From Solitalea lacus (GTDB taxonomy: Bacteria > Bacteroidota > Bacteroidia > Sphingobacteriales > Sphingobacteriaceae), in contig NZ_CP091740.1 of assembly GCF_022014595.1 (NCBI RefSeq), forward strand, positions 1,240,001-1,304,000: a stretch of DNA of 64,000 nt, given 5' to 3'. This document shows, in pieces, positions 26,558 through 35,427 of the stretch. The position numbers were made by a program, and so were the translations under genes. The notes under the pieces are model-generated. The model was not told the DNA's origin, did not search any database, and saw only the letters and a list, made by a program, of their open reading frames with translations. The first letter of the stretch is position 1. The number at the start of each line of letters is the position of its first letter.

Positions 26558-27121
26558 TTAAAGTTTAAGAGCAAGGCCTAAGTTTAGGTAGGTTACCCCG
26601 TATCCAAGTTCCATCATTGCAGCCAAGTTATCGTTAAAGTAGTAACGACCGCCAATGTTTAAACCTACAAACATTCCGCTTCCTGCAACGTAGTTGAAAC
26701 CAGAATCTTTCCATGATACGTTTTCATATCCTAACATAAGTCCGGCGTAAGTATCTAATTTTTTTGCAAGTTCATAGTGTACATTGCCATTAACACCAAT
26801 AACTAAATCAGTCAATTTTGTTTTGGTGGCTCCAAAGCCGAAGTTATAACCATAATTGTAGCTGGCATATCCGATATAAGGAGCTACACCAAGTCCACAC
26901 TTGCTGTCGTTGAATAAATTATCTTTTACTGCAAACTCCATAGAAACAGAAAGAGGAGGAACAGTAGTGCTATAGCCATTTCCCGAGTAGCCGGTGCTTG
27001 CTAAACCAACACCAAAATTTAATACTTTGTCTCCTTTTAAAAATGTTGAGCTTTGAGCTTTTAATTGGGTACTTGCCGCAATGAAGATGAATAAAAGTGC
27101 TAGTTTGATTTTTAGTTTCAT
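26558..27121 (-). CDS. Outer-membrane beta-barrel protein
   Basis: 187 residues, signal peptide to about residue 22 (QLKAQ), then alternating amphipathic strands rich in Gly, Tyr and Asn (for example GYASYNYGYNFGFGATK, MLGYENVSWKD), typical of a small 8-strand porin-like or OmpW/OprF-like barrel. The end ALKL is less canonical than a terminal aromatic. No enzymatic motif. Function unknown; such proteins are often abundant envelope proteins. Confidence 0.8.
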   Translation of the reverse strand: MKLKIKLALLFIFIAASTQLKAQSSTFLKGDKVLNFGVGLASTGYSGNGYSTTVPPLSVSMEFAVKDNLFNDSKCGLGVAPYIGYASYNYGYNFGFGATKTKLTDLVIGVNGNVHYELAKKLDTYAGLMLGYENVSWKDSGFNYVAGSGMFVGLNIGGRYYFNDNLAAMMELGYGVTYLNLGLALKL

Positions 27122-27454
27122 TTCAGTGTTTGTTTAAAATTTAATAATAGGTGTAATTTTTAATAAATAGATAAGTTTTGTTCTTTAATAGATAATATTT
27201 ATTGAGCCAAAGTTATTTAAATGTTCTATAAATGAAAATGTTTTAAAAGGTAAAACTTCGGATACTATTAGAGATTTACTTACTAATTGGACAATTACTT
27301 TGTATATCTAACCTCGTGGAAACACTAAATTCGATTTGTTTAGATCTAAAGAACACAAGAAAAGTTCTTTCTCATAATTAAAATGAGTATGTATGTGATT
27401 AAAACCTATTATATATTTTAGAAACAGAACAGCCGTTTTTTTTCTCATAAATTG
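27122..27454. other. 333-bp intergenic region
   Basis: No credible ORF. Near the barrel gene it holds a candidate minus-strand promoter (27208-27215). The rest is AT-rich with no clear hairpin; the upstream gene set (27455 onward) ends in a run of T/A near 27436 without a stem. Confidence 0.5.
27208..27215 (-). promoter_or_regulatory. Candidate -7 box for the barrel protein gene
   Basis: CAAAGTTA on the plus strand reads TAACTTTG on the minus strand, matching TAnnTTTG, 87 bases before the start. No good -33 TTTG at standard spacing. Confidence 0.4.
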
Positions 27455-27730
27455 TTAATTAAATTTTGCCAATCCATAGATAATGTGCCCAATCAAAAGA
27501 AGTAAAGCAATGATGTGCAAAACAGTATTTTCTTGCTTTCCGTTTATCAGCAGAATTATTTCATAGATTATCAGAAACCCGACTGCAAAAAATGCATAAT
27601 AAAGCTTTGCCAAATTATAACTGCCTCCACCAATGCCTGAAGATGATCCTTCTTCGTGCAAGAAAATAAGCATGATTACAACCAACGGAATTATTAATAA
27701 CAGGCTTTTAATGATTAAACTGGTATTCAT
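27455..27730 (-). CDS. Small three-span membrane protein, unknown
   Basis: I chose the ATG at 27730 (protein MNTSLII...), 91 residues, because upstream codons are charged and unlikely to be part of a signal. Three hydrophobic segments (about residues 4-22, 40-57 and 68-85) are separated by short polar loops, one Ser/Gly-rich (EEGSSSGIGGGS). No family recognised. It follows the barrel gene upstream by 20 bases and may be its partner. Confidence 0.65.
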   Translation of the reverse strand: MNTSLIIKSLLLIIPLVVIMLIFLHEEGSSSGIGGGSYNLAKLYYAFFAVGFLIIYEIILLINGKQENTVLHIIALLLLIGHIIYGLAKFN

Positions 27731-27750
27731 TGTATATCGTTCATTTAATT

Positions 27751-28338
27751 TTAGCTTCCTTTTCCAATGCATAGTTTTAGTATTAGGGCATTTCCTCTTA
27801 AGCTGACGTTTTGTAAGGCTGAGTGATTGTAATTGGCAATATTATATTGAAGCTTGAGTTGGTAGAAAGCTCGTTTTCTTACAAACCTCATTGTCAATAC
27901 CGGTGCTATTACAACGCTATGCTTCGTTATATCAGTTTTTACATCAGGATTATAGTAAATTATGTTTCCATAACCCAAAGCGGCTCCTGCCGTAAGAATA
28001 TAATGCTGTCGAGCTAAAAGTTGTGCGTCATATTCCAGGGTTATTTGTGCGCCAGAAGCTTTGTTTCTTTCAATAATTTCATTATTGTGTTGAAGGTAGA
28101 GAGGCTGTTGTGTTTTAGGGAAAATCAGATAATCGACATTCAAGCCCCAAAGCTTTTTTTCTAATTTAATATCAGCATTTATGCCAAGTAAAACAGGGTT
28201 ACCCAGTAAACAGTTTCCTCCCGTCGCGAACCATGTGCCAGTTGAAATTCCATAATACAAATCAGTATCCTTCACCTGGGCATGCAGAAATGCGCTATTA
28301 AAGCCAAAGAATAAAAAAATAAATAGTTGCTTTTTCAT
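27751..28338 (-). CDS. Outer-membrane beta-barrel protein, unknown
   Basis: 195 residues with a signal peptide to about residue 21 (FLHAQ). The rest is strand-like sequence with alternating aromatic and polar residues (GLNVDYLIFPK, YILTAGAALGYGNIIYY, FYQLKLQYNIANY), consistent with an 8- to 10-strand barrel. No motif gives a function. Separated from the next upstream gene by 97 bases with no clear terminator. Confidence 0.7.
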   Translation of the reverse strand: MKKQLFIFLFFGFNSAFLHAQVKDTDLYYGISTGTWFATGGNCLLGNPVLLGINADIKLEKKLWGLNVDYLIFPKTQQPLYLQHNNEIIERNKASGAQITLEYDAQLLARQHYILTAGAALGYGNIIYYNPDVKTDITKHSVVIAPVLTMRFVRKRAFYQLKLQYNIANYNHSALQNVSLRGNALILKLCIGKGS

Positions 28339-28435
28339 GGTAAAGCAAGTGCAATAATTATATCAGGCCTCTCCAAAAAATAATAGTAGGATTATCGATA
28401 ATGGGTACCTCTTTTTATAGAATTTGTTCATGGTT

Positions 28436-28993
28436 TTAAAAGCTTTGCGGAAAGTTGTAGATAATCAGTATTAGAATTCCGATTAAGGGATAGCCAAACA
28501 CAATTAATTTTCTCAATAAAAGTATTTTGTTCGATTTAAAAAGAAGACTAATTAAACACAGCAACCAAATAATTGGCATTAAAAAAGGAATAGGAAGCAG
28601 AACAAGGGAAAATGGAATCCAAAACTTATCAATGCCGTAGTTTACATTATACCATCGGGTTATAAAAACTGGAATCAGTTTCTTTTTGTTCAATGTAGAT
28701 TTAAAATCTGACTCATTGTTAAATTCTTCTATTGTATTATTCTTTTCATTAACGATATAAAATGTAGAATCAATTTCTGCAATGATATGTCTTTTGTAAA
28801 AGTAAAAGTGCTTAAACCAAATGCTTGAATCCTTTACTGTTAGTTCTATTAGTCCACCTGCTTCTCCATCATGGTAAAGTTTGTTGCCATTAGGAGTACA
28901 CTCTTCCCATGCAGAAAGCCCCCCGGCAAAACAGGTGCTCGTAAGTGTAATAAGCATAAATAAGCAGTTGAATAAGTACCTACTCTTTTGCAT
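28436..28993 (-). CDS. Secreted or membrane protein with C-terminal spans, unknown
   Basis: Start taken at ATG 28993 (MQKSRYLFN), giving 185 residues; the alternative at 29041 would overlap the neighbouring TPR gene and precede the signal peptide by 16 residues. Signal peptide to about residue 24 (STCFAGG), a small beta-rich extracytoplasmic domain, then two strong hydrophobic segments (about 124-150 and 160-180). Family not recognised. Starts 19 bases after the TPR gene, so co-transcribed. Confidence 0.65.
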   Translation of the reverse strand: MQKSRYLFNCLFMLITLTSTCFAGGLSAWEECTPNGNKLYHDGEAGGLIELTVKDSSIWFKHFYFYKRHIIAEIDSTFYIVNEKNNTIEEFNNESDFKSTLNKKKLIPVFITRWYNVNYGIDKFWIPFSLVLLPIPFLMPIIWLLCLISLLFKSNKILLLRKLIVFGYPLIGILILIIYNFPQSF

Positions 28994-29012
28994 TTTATAA
29001 AGTTGTTGTGGA

Positions 29013-30446
29013 TTATTGATCAATTGCTTCTTCCCAAGCACTAATTATTTTCTCAGAATAGTAGTAGTTGCCGGTTTTTATCAAACTGTTTAAAGTGGAA
29101 GTATTGATCGGGATTTCTGGAAATTGTAGTTTGGCATTCTCGATATATTCCTTTTTTTTCTTTGTGTCACCCAGCAAATAGGCTGATAGTATCAGGCCAA
29201 CATGAGTGTCAATACTCTGAGGGTCTATTTTAAATGATTGTTCAAATGTTTTTTGAGCCTCTTTGTAGCGTTCTGCATCAAGCAAAAGGTAACCATAGTT
29301 ACTGATTTGTATTGCATCATCTGGATTATGATTGATGTATTTTAGATAAGCTCCTTCTGCTTTTTTGTAATCATGAAGTTCCTGGTACACCTGAGCCATG
29401 TTGGTTAATAAAATGGTTTCAGTGGTATCTAACTTCATGGCAACTTCAAAGTCTCGGATAGCTTCTAACCAATCCTTCTTTTGCTGATAAAGCCTTCCGC
29501 GTTGAGCATAGTAACCATAAACATTAGGAAGAATTACAATTAGTCTGTTATAAATTTTGAGAGCCGTATTTAAGTCTCCGACTTGTTGATAGGCTTGTCC
29601 GGCGTAAAACTCTAAATCGCTGGGGAAATTATCTTCATAACCTACGGGAGCGGTTAGTTCATTTATGCGATATAGGTATAGTTTGTAAACCTCGATTGCT
29701 CTTTGGGGATTGGGTACATCGATCAGGCATTTTATATAATTGTGGTAAATTCTGGGATTGTTTTCTCTTTCGTATTCGATTGCTTTATCATAGTTCTTAA
29801 TTGCATTTTCGTTGTCATTCAATAAATAAAAATTGTTGGCTATAATTTCGAATAATTCTGGCTTTGAGCGGTCCATTTCAAGTGCAAACGTTGCTTCGTC
29901 TGTTGATTGTTGGTAGCGTTTCAAATTACCCAAACAAAGCGCTTTGAGTTCATGAAAGTCAGGGTGAAGTGTGTTTATTACAATTGCTTTGTTAATGGTG
30001 TCTATTGCGGCATCATATTTCCCTTTGTTGAATAGTTTTAATGCCTCATCATAAAATTTTTCATCTTCTCCTGTTGCCGTAGCCCTTGCTACAGCAATGT
30101 CAAATTCAGGTTGAAGTTGTTTGTATTTTTCTTCCTCAATTTTCCCTAAAACTCTAAGAAATTTTATGTTGTTTGTTTTCTCCTCAATTCCTATCTCAAA
30201 TAATTTTCTGCTTTTGAAATAATCTTTTTGCCCATACGGTTTTATTAGTGCCGCGTACTTTGCGAAATTGGGGTTGTTCTTCATTTGCAGGAAGCAAAGT
30301 CTGGGGCTATTGCCCAGTTCTACTATAATTTTATTAGTTTCCTTTCGGAAGCTACGTACATAGTTGATTTCTTTTTGAATTTTATTTTGCCCTAAACTGA
30401 CTAAAGACATTAGTGTAAGTAGTGCAGTAAGTAAATGTTTCATCAT
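29013..30446 (-). CDS. Secreted tetratricopeptide-repeat protein
   Basis: 477 residues with a signal peptide to about residue 20 (SLGQ). From about residue 120 the protein is a series of TPR-like helical pairs, for example YDAAIDTINKAIVINTLHPD, NAIKNYDKAIEYE, LEAIRDFEVAMKLDTTE and YKKAEGAYLKYINHNPDD. TPR arrays are scaffolds for protein contacts, so the partner may be one of the neighbouring unknown secreted proteins. No catalytic domain. The start has two Met codons (30446, 30443). Confidence 0.85.
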   Translation of the reverse strand: MMKHLLTALLTLMSLVSLGQNKIQKEINYVRSFRKETNKIIVELGNSPRLCFLQMKNNPNFAKYAALIKPYGQKDYFKSRKLFEIGIEEKTNNIKFLRVLGKIEEEKYKQLQPEFDIAVARATATGEDEKFYDEALKLFNKGKYDAAIDTINKAIVINTLHPDFHELKALCLGNLKRYQQSTDEATFALEMDRSKPELFEIIANNFYLLNDNENAIKNYDKAIEYERENNPRIYHNYIKCLIDVPNPQRAIEVYKLYLYRINELTAPVGYEDNFPSDLEFYAGQAYQQVGDLNTALKIYNRLIVILPNVYGYYAQRGRLYQQKKDWLEAIRDFEVAMKLDTTETILLTNMAQVYQELHDYKKAEGAYLKYINHNPDDAIQISNYGYLLLDAERYKEAQKTFEQSFKIDPQSIDTHVGLILSAYLLGDTKKKKEYIENAKLQFPEIPINTSTLNSLIKTGNYYYSEKIISAWEEAIDQ

Positions 30447-30485
30447 TAATGTTTTTTGGTATATGGAAAGTTTTTTCTCGATCTT

Positions 30486-31463
30486 TTATTCAGCATGCTT
30501 ATTCGCCACTTTCAAAAACATGGATTGATATTTTGAACAAAGTGATTCTAACTCGTCGATTTGTTTTTTGCTGTAGTAATGTGTTTTCATTCCATTGGTG
30601 TATTCGTTCTTGAGTTGTTCAAATACCCTTGCAGATTTAGTATCATTTCCGTTTGCAAAGCGTTCGTAGTATCCACAAAATGAAGTAATCAAATGGTTCC
30701 ACAATATTTCTGTTCTCTCGTCATTTGCACTTATTGTTGATGCCTTGATGCAAATTTCGGGCTTGTTAATGTTGCTGAATTGCGGATTATATTCAGGTAT
30801 TACAGCTGCTTTTTCATCTTCTTTGTGCATCCAAATTTCCTGAGCGGGCATACTTTGATTAGAGACCAATTGAGTCATTGTTACTGCTTCTTCAATGTTA
30901 TCTTGGGTCATTTGTATAAGGCAAATCAACTCATTGTCTTTCCAGTTGGGCTCTAAACAAGTTGGTTGATAAATGCTAAAAAGCTTTGAATTGATTTCAT
31001 CGAAGTTTGTTTGCGTTTCTGCTGCAATGGTATAGATGTTGAACGTTGCATTAGCCTCCTTATCATGATAGAAATAACGAGACATATTATCAAACTTAGC
31101 ATTCTTGTAGTAAGAATCATCTGTCTGCATTTTATCCTGAAAATTTCTATTCTTTACCTTCGCATCCTTCTCATTGCTTATAAAATAGTTGTTGTTAACA
31201 ATATAACCGCCCGTCTCATTTTTCTTGCCTTCATATTCAACGTTAATTACCACCATATTAGGAAAATACTCTATTCCTGAACTATCTAAATATTGGTAGA
31301 GACAAGGAGTGGGTACCTCATTGTTGTATAAGAATTTTCCTTTAAGATTATTGGCCACTGGGGATACATAAACTAACTCTCCGTTGTACCTGAGAACAGA
31401 GAGTTCTTGTGCAAAAACTATTTTCGTAGCAAGCAAAAATATAACAATGAATAATGGTCTCAT
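30486..31463 (-). CDS. Secreted protein of unknown function
   Basis: 325 residues with a signal peptide to about residue 18 (IVFAQ). The N-terminal 170 residues are beta-rich with many Tyr and Asn; the C-terminal third is helical (ELESLCSKYQSMFLKVANK). Four cysteines are scattered. No motif recognised. It lies 39 bases upstream of the TPR gene and 52 bases downstream of the lipoprotein gene, all on the minus strand. Confidence 0.7.
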   Translation of the reverse strand: MRPLFIVIFLLATKIVFAQELSVLRYNGELVYVSPVANNLKGKFLYNNEVPTPCLYQYLDSSGIEYFPNMVVINVEYEGKKNETGGYIVNNNYFISNEKDAKVKNRNFQDKMQTDDSYYKNAKFDNMSRYFYHDKEANATFNIYTIAAETQTNFDEINSKLFSIYQPTCLEPNWKDNELICLIQMTQDNIEEAVTMTQLVSNQSMPAQEIWMHKEDEKAAVIPEYNPQFSNINKPEICIKASTISANDERTEILWNHLITSFCGYYERFANGNDTKSARVFEQLKNEYTNGMKTHYYSKKQIDELESLCSKYQSMFLKVANKHAE

Positions 31464-31515
31464 TTTTGGTTAATTGGTTGATTTTTAGTAAGAGGATGGT
31501 AAAGGTAATATGTGC

Positions 31516-32385
31516 CTACAGAACCTTCAGTCTTAGATATTGGTACTGAGCATTTAATTTTCCATCTTGGTGCCAAAATTCCTTTGAATGAAAGGCTACA
31601 AAATAGAAATAACCATCAGTGCTCCAGAAGGCAACGTCTTCTTCAGTAGCAGGCATCCAATTGGTAAAGCTTGCTCCCATAATGAACTTCATCTTTCCGT
31701 TGTTGATAGAGTATAATTCGAGGTCTCCTGTAGTTTCGTATGGGTTGGGCTTAATACAAACAATGCTCTTTTTATCAGCTGAAATAAAGGGGTAGTCTCC
31801 GAAGGTTTCTGACTCACCGCTTGTTTTGTCGATAAGTTTATAATCCGAATCCTCCCAGTAAGAACCAGAAATAACATACTTATTCAGGAACTCTATTTGC
31901 CCTACATAATTGTAAACCTGACGGTCCTCTTCTGCATCCGGCTTATCGACATATTGCACGGTATTCTTCTTGCATATAAGTTCAATTACACCGTCGTTTT
32001 TGGTGAGGGCTAAGGTGTCGGCAAGTAAGAAATCTACACTTGAGACTTTCTTTGCTTCAAAAAGCGATTGGTCAATTACTTCTAGCTCTAGGTATTGCTT
32101 GAGAGGTTTTCCATCTTTATAGTGTTCAAGCTTTTCACCCTCCTGTAAAAAAGAGACCATGTTTAAATCCTGACTTGTAAGTTTAGCTAAATCGAATTCA
32201 GTATTATTTAAATGATTTGAATCAATTTCAGCCTTTTTATATACACTTGGAGTTATTTTAACAGTGTCTGTAACAAGGGCGCTATTCTGAGATTTGACAG
32301 TTGTTTTGGCATTGTCACAACCCAAAATTAGAAGTGCAGAATACAAAATAGTTAAATAACGAAATGACGGATGCTGATAGTTCAT
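31516..32385 (-). CDS. Lipoprotein of unknown function
   Basis: 289 residues with lipobox ILGC (Cys23). The mature part has strand-rich, Tyr/Trp-containing segments (VISGSYWEDSDYKLIDK, MGASFTNWMPATEEDVAFW) that look like blades or a sandwich reading out a status value. No family recognised. Its start is four bases from the stop of the ankyrin gene upstream, so translation is coupled. Confidence 0.7.
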   Translation of the reverse strand: MNYQHPSFRYLTILYSALLILGCDNAKTTVKSQNSALVTDTVKITPSVYKKAEIDSNHLNNTEFDLAKLTSQDLNMVSFLQEGEKLEHYKDGKPLKQYLELEVIDQSLFEAKKVSSVDFLLADTLALTKNDGVIELICKKNTVQYVDKPDAEEDRQVYNYVGQIEFLNKYVISGSYWEDSDYKLIDKTSGESETFGDYPFISADKKSIVCIKPNPYETTGDLELYSINNGKMKFIMGASFTNWMPATEEDVAFWSTDGYFYFVAFHSKEFWHQDGKLNAQYQYLRLKVL

Positions 32386-32389
32386 TGTA

Positions 32390-33145
32390 TTAACTAAGTA
32401 GCTTAACTATTTCTACGTGTTTTAACTTCTTTGCTATTTTAATTGGTTTTTCGCCATAGTAAATGTCGTCACCGCAATCATAAGTCTCGGGTTTGTTTTT
32501 ATCAGCCCCTAATCTCAAAAGGTATTTTACCATTGAAACATTGTTCATTTTTACCGCTATTATCAGTGAGGTTTCACCCTCACAATTGTTAGCGTTTATC
32601 TCCTCCTTGTTTAGTCTTAGGACATTCAAAACTTCGTAATCTGATCGTCTTGTAGCTGTTTCAAGTACCTTTAATTTACCATCTATTGAGCCTAGTTCCT
32701 GGTTGGCGCCTTTAAGTAATAAGAGCCTGGCGCAATCATAATTATTATTCGCCCCAGCTTTACTAAAGGCTTCGGTGTTCTTAATGTCACCGCCTTTGCT
32801 AATCAAATACTCCAGAATCTTTAACTCACCTCGCTCTGCCGCTTCTATAACAGCTGATTGTTCTTTACTATTAATATTAGCCCCACCTTCTACAAGCCAT
32901 TTTATTACAGTAATGTTTTTTTGCCAAATAGCCGCACGTAACGGTGAGGTTTTGCTCCGAGGCTCATAAGATGCAGGGAAATATTTGTTGACAAGTAATT
33001 GTTTTACTTTCTCATTGTTATCAGCAAAAATGGCGTCGTAAAACTCTTCTATAGCTTTTTCTGAAGGAACAGAGCTTTTCTGTGCTATAGCTAAATGACC
33101 AATTATGATCAATAAAAAAGAGAGGACTAGTTTTATTTTGTTCAT
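32390..33145 (-). CDS. Secreted ankyrin-repeat protein
   Basis: 251 residues with a signal peptide to about residue 21 (LAIAQ). Ankyrin-type repeats fill the remainder, for example SPLRAAIWQKNITVIKWLVE, SAVIEAAERGELKILEYLIS, TSLIIAVKMNNVSMVKYLLR and a last KPIKIAKKLKHVEIVKLL. Ankyrin stacks bind proteins. Secreted ankyrin proteins in bacteria occur as inhibitors or immunity proteins (for example with catalase or toxins), but nothing here proves such a job. Confidence 0.87.
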   Translation of the reverse strand: MNKIKLVLSFLLIIIGHLAIAQKSSVPSEKAIEEFYDAIFADNNEKVKQLLVNKYFPASYEPRSKTSPLRAAIWQKNITVIKWLVEGGANINSKEQSAVIEAAERGELKILEYLISKGGDIKNTEAFSKAGANNNYDCARLLLLKGANQELGSIDGKLKVLETATRRSDYEVLNVLRLNKEEINANNCEGETSLIIAVKMNNVSMVKYLLRLGADKNKPETYDCGDDIYYGEKPIKIAKKLKHVEIVKLLS

Positions 33146-33191
33146 TGGTTTGAAGTTGAGTTAAACATTTCTTGCTTTAATTGTGGTGCAA

Positions 33192-33418
33192 TCAATACAG
33201 ATCATTATCATGAGGATGAAAATCTTGCAGTTTAGGTAATAGCCTGATCATTCTTAAACCGGTAGATAGATTGAAGTCAATACTTGTTGAAGTATCATGG
33301 CTCCGTTGGGTTCACCAAAAAAGATTTGTAAGCGATAGAAGTTGTCCTTTGGTGCAATATTTTGCCCCGAAAGTTCCATTGATAGACAAGAAAGCAGTGC
33401 CCAGATTAGCTTTTTCAT
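33192..33418 (-). pseudogene. Short secreted ORF, probably frameshifted remnant
   Basis: ATG at 33418 begins MKKLIWALLSCLSMELSGQ, a good signal peptide, and continues to a stop at 33254-33256 (54 residues). A shift near 33272 opens another frame reading DFNLSTGLRMIRLLPKLQDF to a stop at 33192, which looks like protein-coding sequence. A single-base loss is the simplest explanation. It starts 15 bases after the neighbouring lipoprotein gene. It could instead be a genuine 54-residue peptide. Confidence 0.4.
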
Positions 33419-33433
33419 AATAGTTTACCAGAA

Positions 33434-34693
33434 TTAATTCTCATAAAAATATTCGTACACTTCGCTTATTTTATTGTCACCGTTATAATTATATACGGTT
33501 TGGGTACAGCCATTAGAGTTGTTTAATGAAATAGTTTTTGATAAAAGCTTCTCATTGTTTTTTGATATATAAACTACCATGCATTTTTCTTCCTTCCGTG
33601 TGTTTTCGGTTAATAATGCACCACTCTTTGTGCTGTATAACTTCATTGAAGAGTAAAAGTCTTCTTGTTGATTATATTCGTATTTAATCTTTTGACTTTC
33701 AGTTGTCTCTTCAATAATGCGCCCCCAATTATCATAAGTAAGAAGAGCAACTGTTAGCACATCTCCATTGTCATTTAAAGTCTCTTTCTTAAAGCATTGA
33801 AATTGGTTGTTCAAGTAAAAAATATTGGAGTGCATCTTGGTTCTCTCATCTACTGTAATGATAGAATATCTGTGCTTTTCGTATTTAAAAACACTTTTTG
33901 ATCGTGAACCTTTATTGTCAATCTTAACAATGCTATCAAGTAAGTTGTAGGCATTTCTATAATAAATGTCTTCTGAAAACAACTCTCCATTAATGAATGT
34001 CGAGTAACATTTCATTAGCCCGTTTCTATCATATAAGGTTTCAATTTGCACTGCACCTTTCTTGGTTTTGGCGCTATCCAGGAAAGTTTTAATAGTTACT
34101 TTTCCGTTGAGACAGTTTAAGTTTTGAGAGCTCTTAGGGTAAAACGAAGAGTTGGAGTGCTTTATAAACTGAGTTGCATAGTTTTGATCTACCTTAAATT
34201 TTGACTTTAGTGTTTGCTCTGATTTTTTTTGACGTTCTGCAATTTCGGTTTTACGCTTTTGTCCATAATACACTTTGTCATTAAATGGTACTTTGAAATA
34301 GACTTCGTATGTTTTGATGTATTTCTGGGGATTGGTTTCGATAATTGGATTGTCTACACCATTTGACAATATCATTCCGCATTTTGGTTTAGGGCCTTTA
34401 TTGTGAAAATAGTAATAGCCATAATTTTTAAATTCGATGACATTGTTTTTGTTGATATTCAATACAAGTACCTCTTCTGTATCTTTAAAAGCTTCAGCAA
34501 ATCGTTTATAAACAGCTACATGATCCGCTAACTCGTCGGCATTTTCGACAGTAAAAAATACTAACGAAACTTGTTCCTTGTTATTAATGGCATACAGCTC
34601 TGCATCTGGTTCGGGGTTATACGTAAGAAGTGTTTTTTTAGAACAGGCCGTTAGCATTAAGAGGCATGATATTATACAAGTAATTCTTCTCAT
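33434..34693 (-). CDS. Lipoprotein with YD-like repeat region, unknown
   Basis: 419 residues with lipobox LTAC (Cys17). The N-terminal half holds a beta-rich domain; from about residue 215 repeated strand units of the form TLYDRNGLMKCYS, LTYDNWGRIIEET, KIKYEYNQQ and VYNYNGDNKISEV resemble YD/RHS-type wrapping repeats or MORN-like output text motifs. Function unknown. Starts 17 bases after the WG-repeat gene upstream, so part of the same transcription unit. Confidence 0.7.
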   Translation of the reverse strand: MRRITCIISCLLMLTACSKKTLLTYNPEPDAELYAINNKEQVSLVFFTVENADELADHVAVYKRFAEAFKDTEEVLVLNINKNNVIEFKNYGYYYFHNKGPKPKCGMILSNGVDNPIIETNPQKYIKTYEVYFKVPFNDKVYYGQKRKTEIAERQKKSEQTLKSKFKVDQNYATQFIKHSNSSFYPKSSQNLNCLNGKVTIKTFLDSAKTKKGAVQIETLYDRNGLMKCYSTFINGELFSEDIYYRNAYNLLDSIVKIDNKGSRSKSVFKYEKHRYSIITVDERTKMHSNIFYLNNQFQCFKKETLNDNGDVLTVALLTYDNWGRIIEETTESQKIKYEYNQQEDFYSSMKLYSTKSGALLTENTRKEEKCMVVYISKNNEKLLSKTISLNNSNGCTQTVYNYNGDNKISEVYEYFYEN

Positions 34694-34710
34694 TTTGGCA
34701 CGTGAATGAC

Positions 34711-35427
34711 TTAAGGGTTCGATTTCTTCTCAACTCGCCCGTCCTTGTAAACAATGTAGTCCTCTCCGTCAGCTTTTTGCAAAATCACTTTCCCGTTTTC
34801 AAACTTATCTATGAAAGTAAATTCAGGCTTTACAATCATTTCGTTTTTGTGATTTATATATCCCCATTTTTGAGGATCAATCATTACGGCGATCATTCCC
34901 TCGTTTGCAATTCTGGCGTCCTTGTACATTAGGGGGATCACTATTTCGCCTTTCAGGTTAATCATTCCGTACAGATCATTCTTGCCCACTCGCATAAGTC
35001 CATCTTCGGCATAAGAAATGTATTCATAGGTAGGTGCTACAATTTCTTTTCCTTCAAAATTAACCAACCCTAGTTTATCCGCTTTATTCACTTGGCATAG
35101 GCTATCTACAAATCCTACACCTAAACCGTCGTAAATAATGGGGACCATGATTTCTCCTTGTCTATTTATAAGCCCCATTCCTAAAGGATTTCTATCAGAA
35201 TCCATTTTCATAACAGATGCATACTGCGAGAGACTGTCGCTAAAAGAATCAGCTTCATAGGTGGAATCTTCGCAAATCCACCTATCTTCCGCCTTATTTA
35301 AATATCCTTTTAGCTTTTCACGTTCGAAAGGCTTTGTTTGCACACTTTTATTTTTTTGAGTACAAGAAATTGCTGCAATACTCAGTAGCAGGAAAAGATA
35401 CTTTACGATTATTGTTTTATTTCTCAT
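34711..35427 (-). CDS. WG-repeat lipoprotein
   Basis: Start taken at ATG 35427 (MRNKTIIVKYL), giving 238 residues with lipobox AISC (Cys22). Four or five WG (KWG-type) repeats follow: MGLINRQGEIMVPIIYDG, LGLVNFEGKEIVAPTYEY, YGMINLKGEIVIPLMYKD, WGYINHKNEMIVKPEFTF. WG repeats form beta-propeller-like binding surfaces of unknown role. The start overlaps the end of the upstream gene by 11 bases. Confidence 0.87.
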   Translation of the reverse strand: MRNKTIIVKYLFLLLSIAAISCTQKNKSVQTKPFEREKLKGYLNKAEDRWICEDSTYEADSFSDSLSQYASVMKMDSDRNPLGMGLINRQGEIMVPIIYDGLGVGFVDSLCQVNKADKLGLVNFEGKEIVAPTYEYISYAEDGLMRVGKNDLYGMINLKGEIVIPLMYKDARIANEGMIAVMIDPQKWGYINHKNEMIVKPEFTFIDKFENGKVILQKADGEDYIVYKDGRVEKKSNP

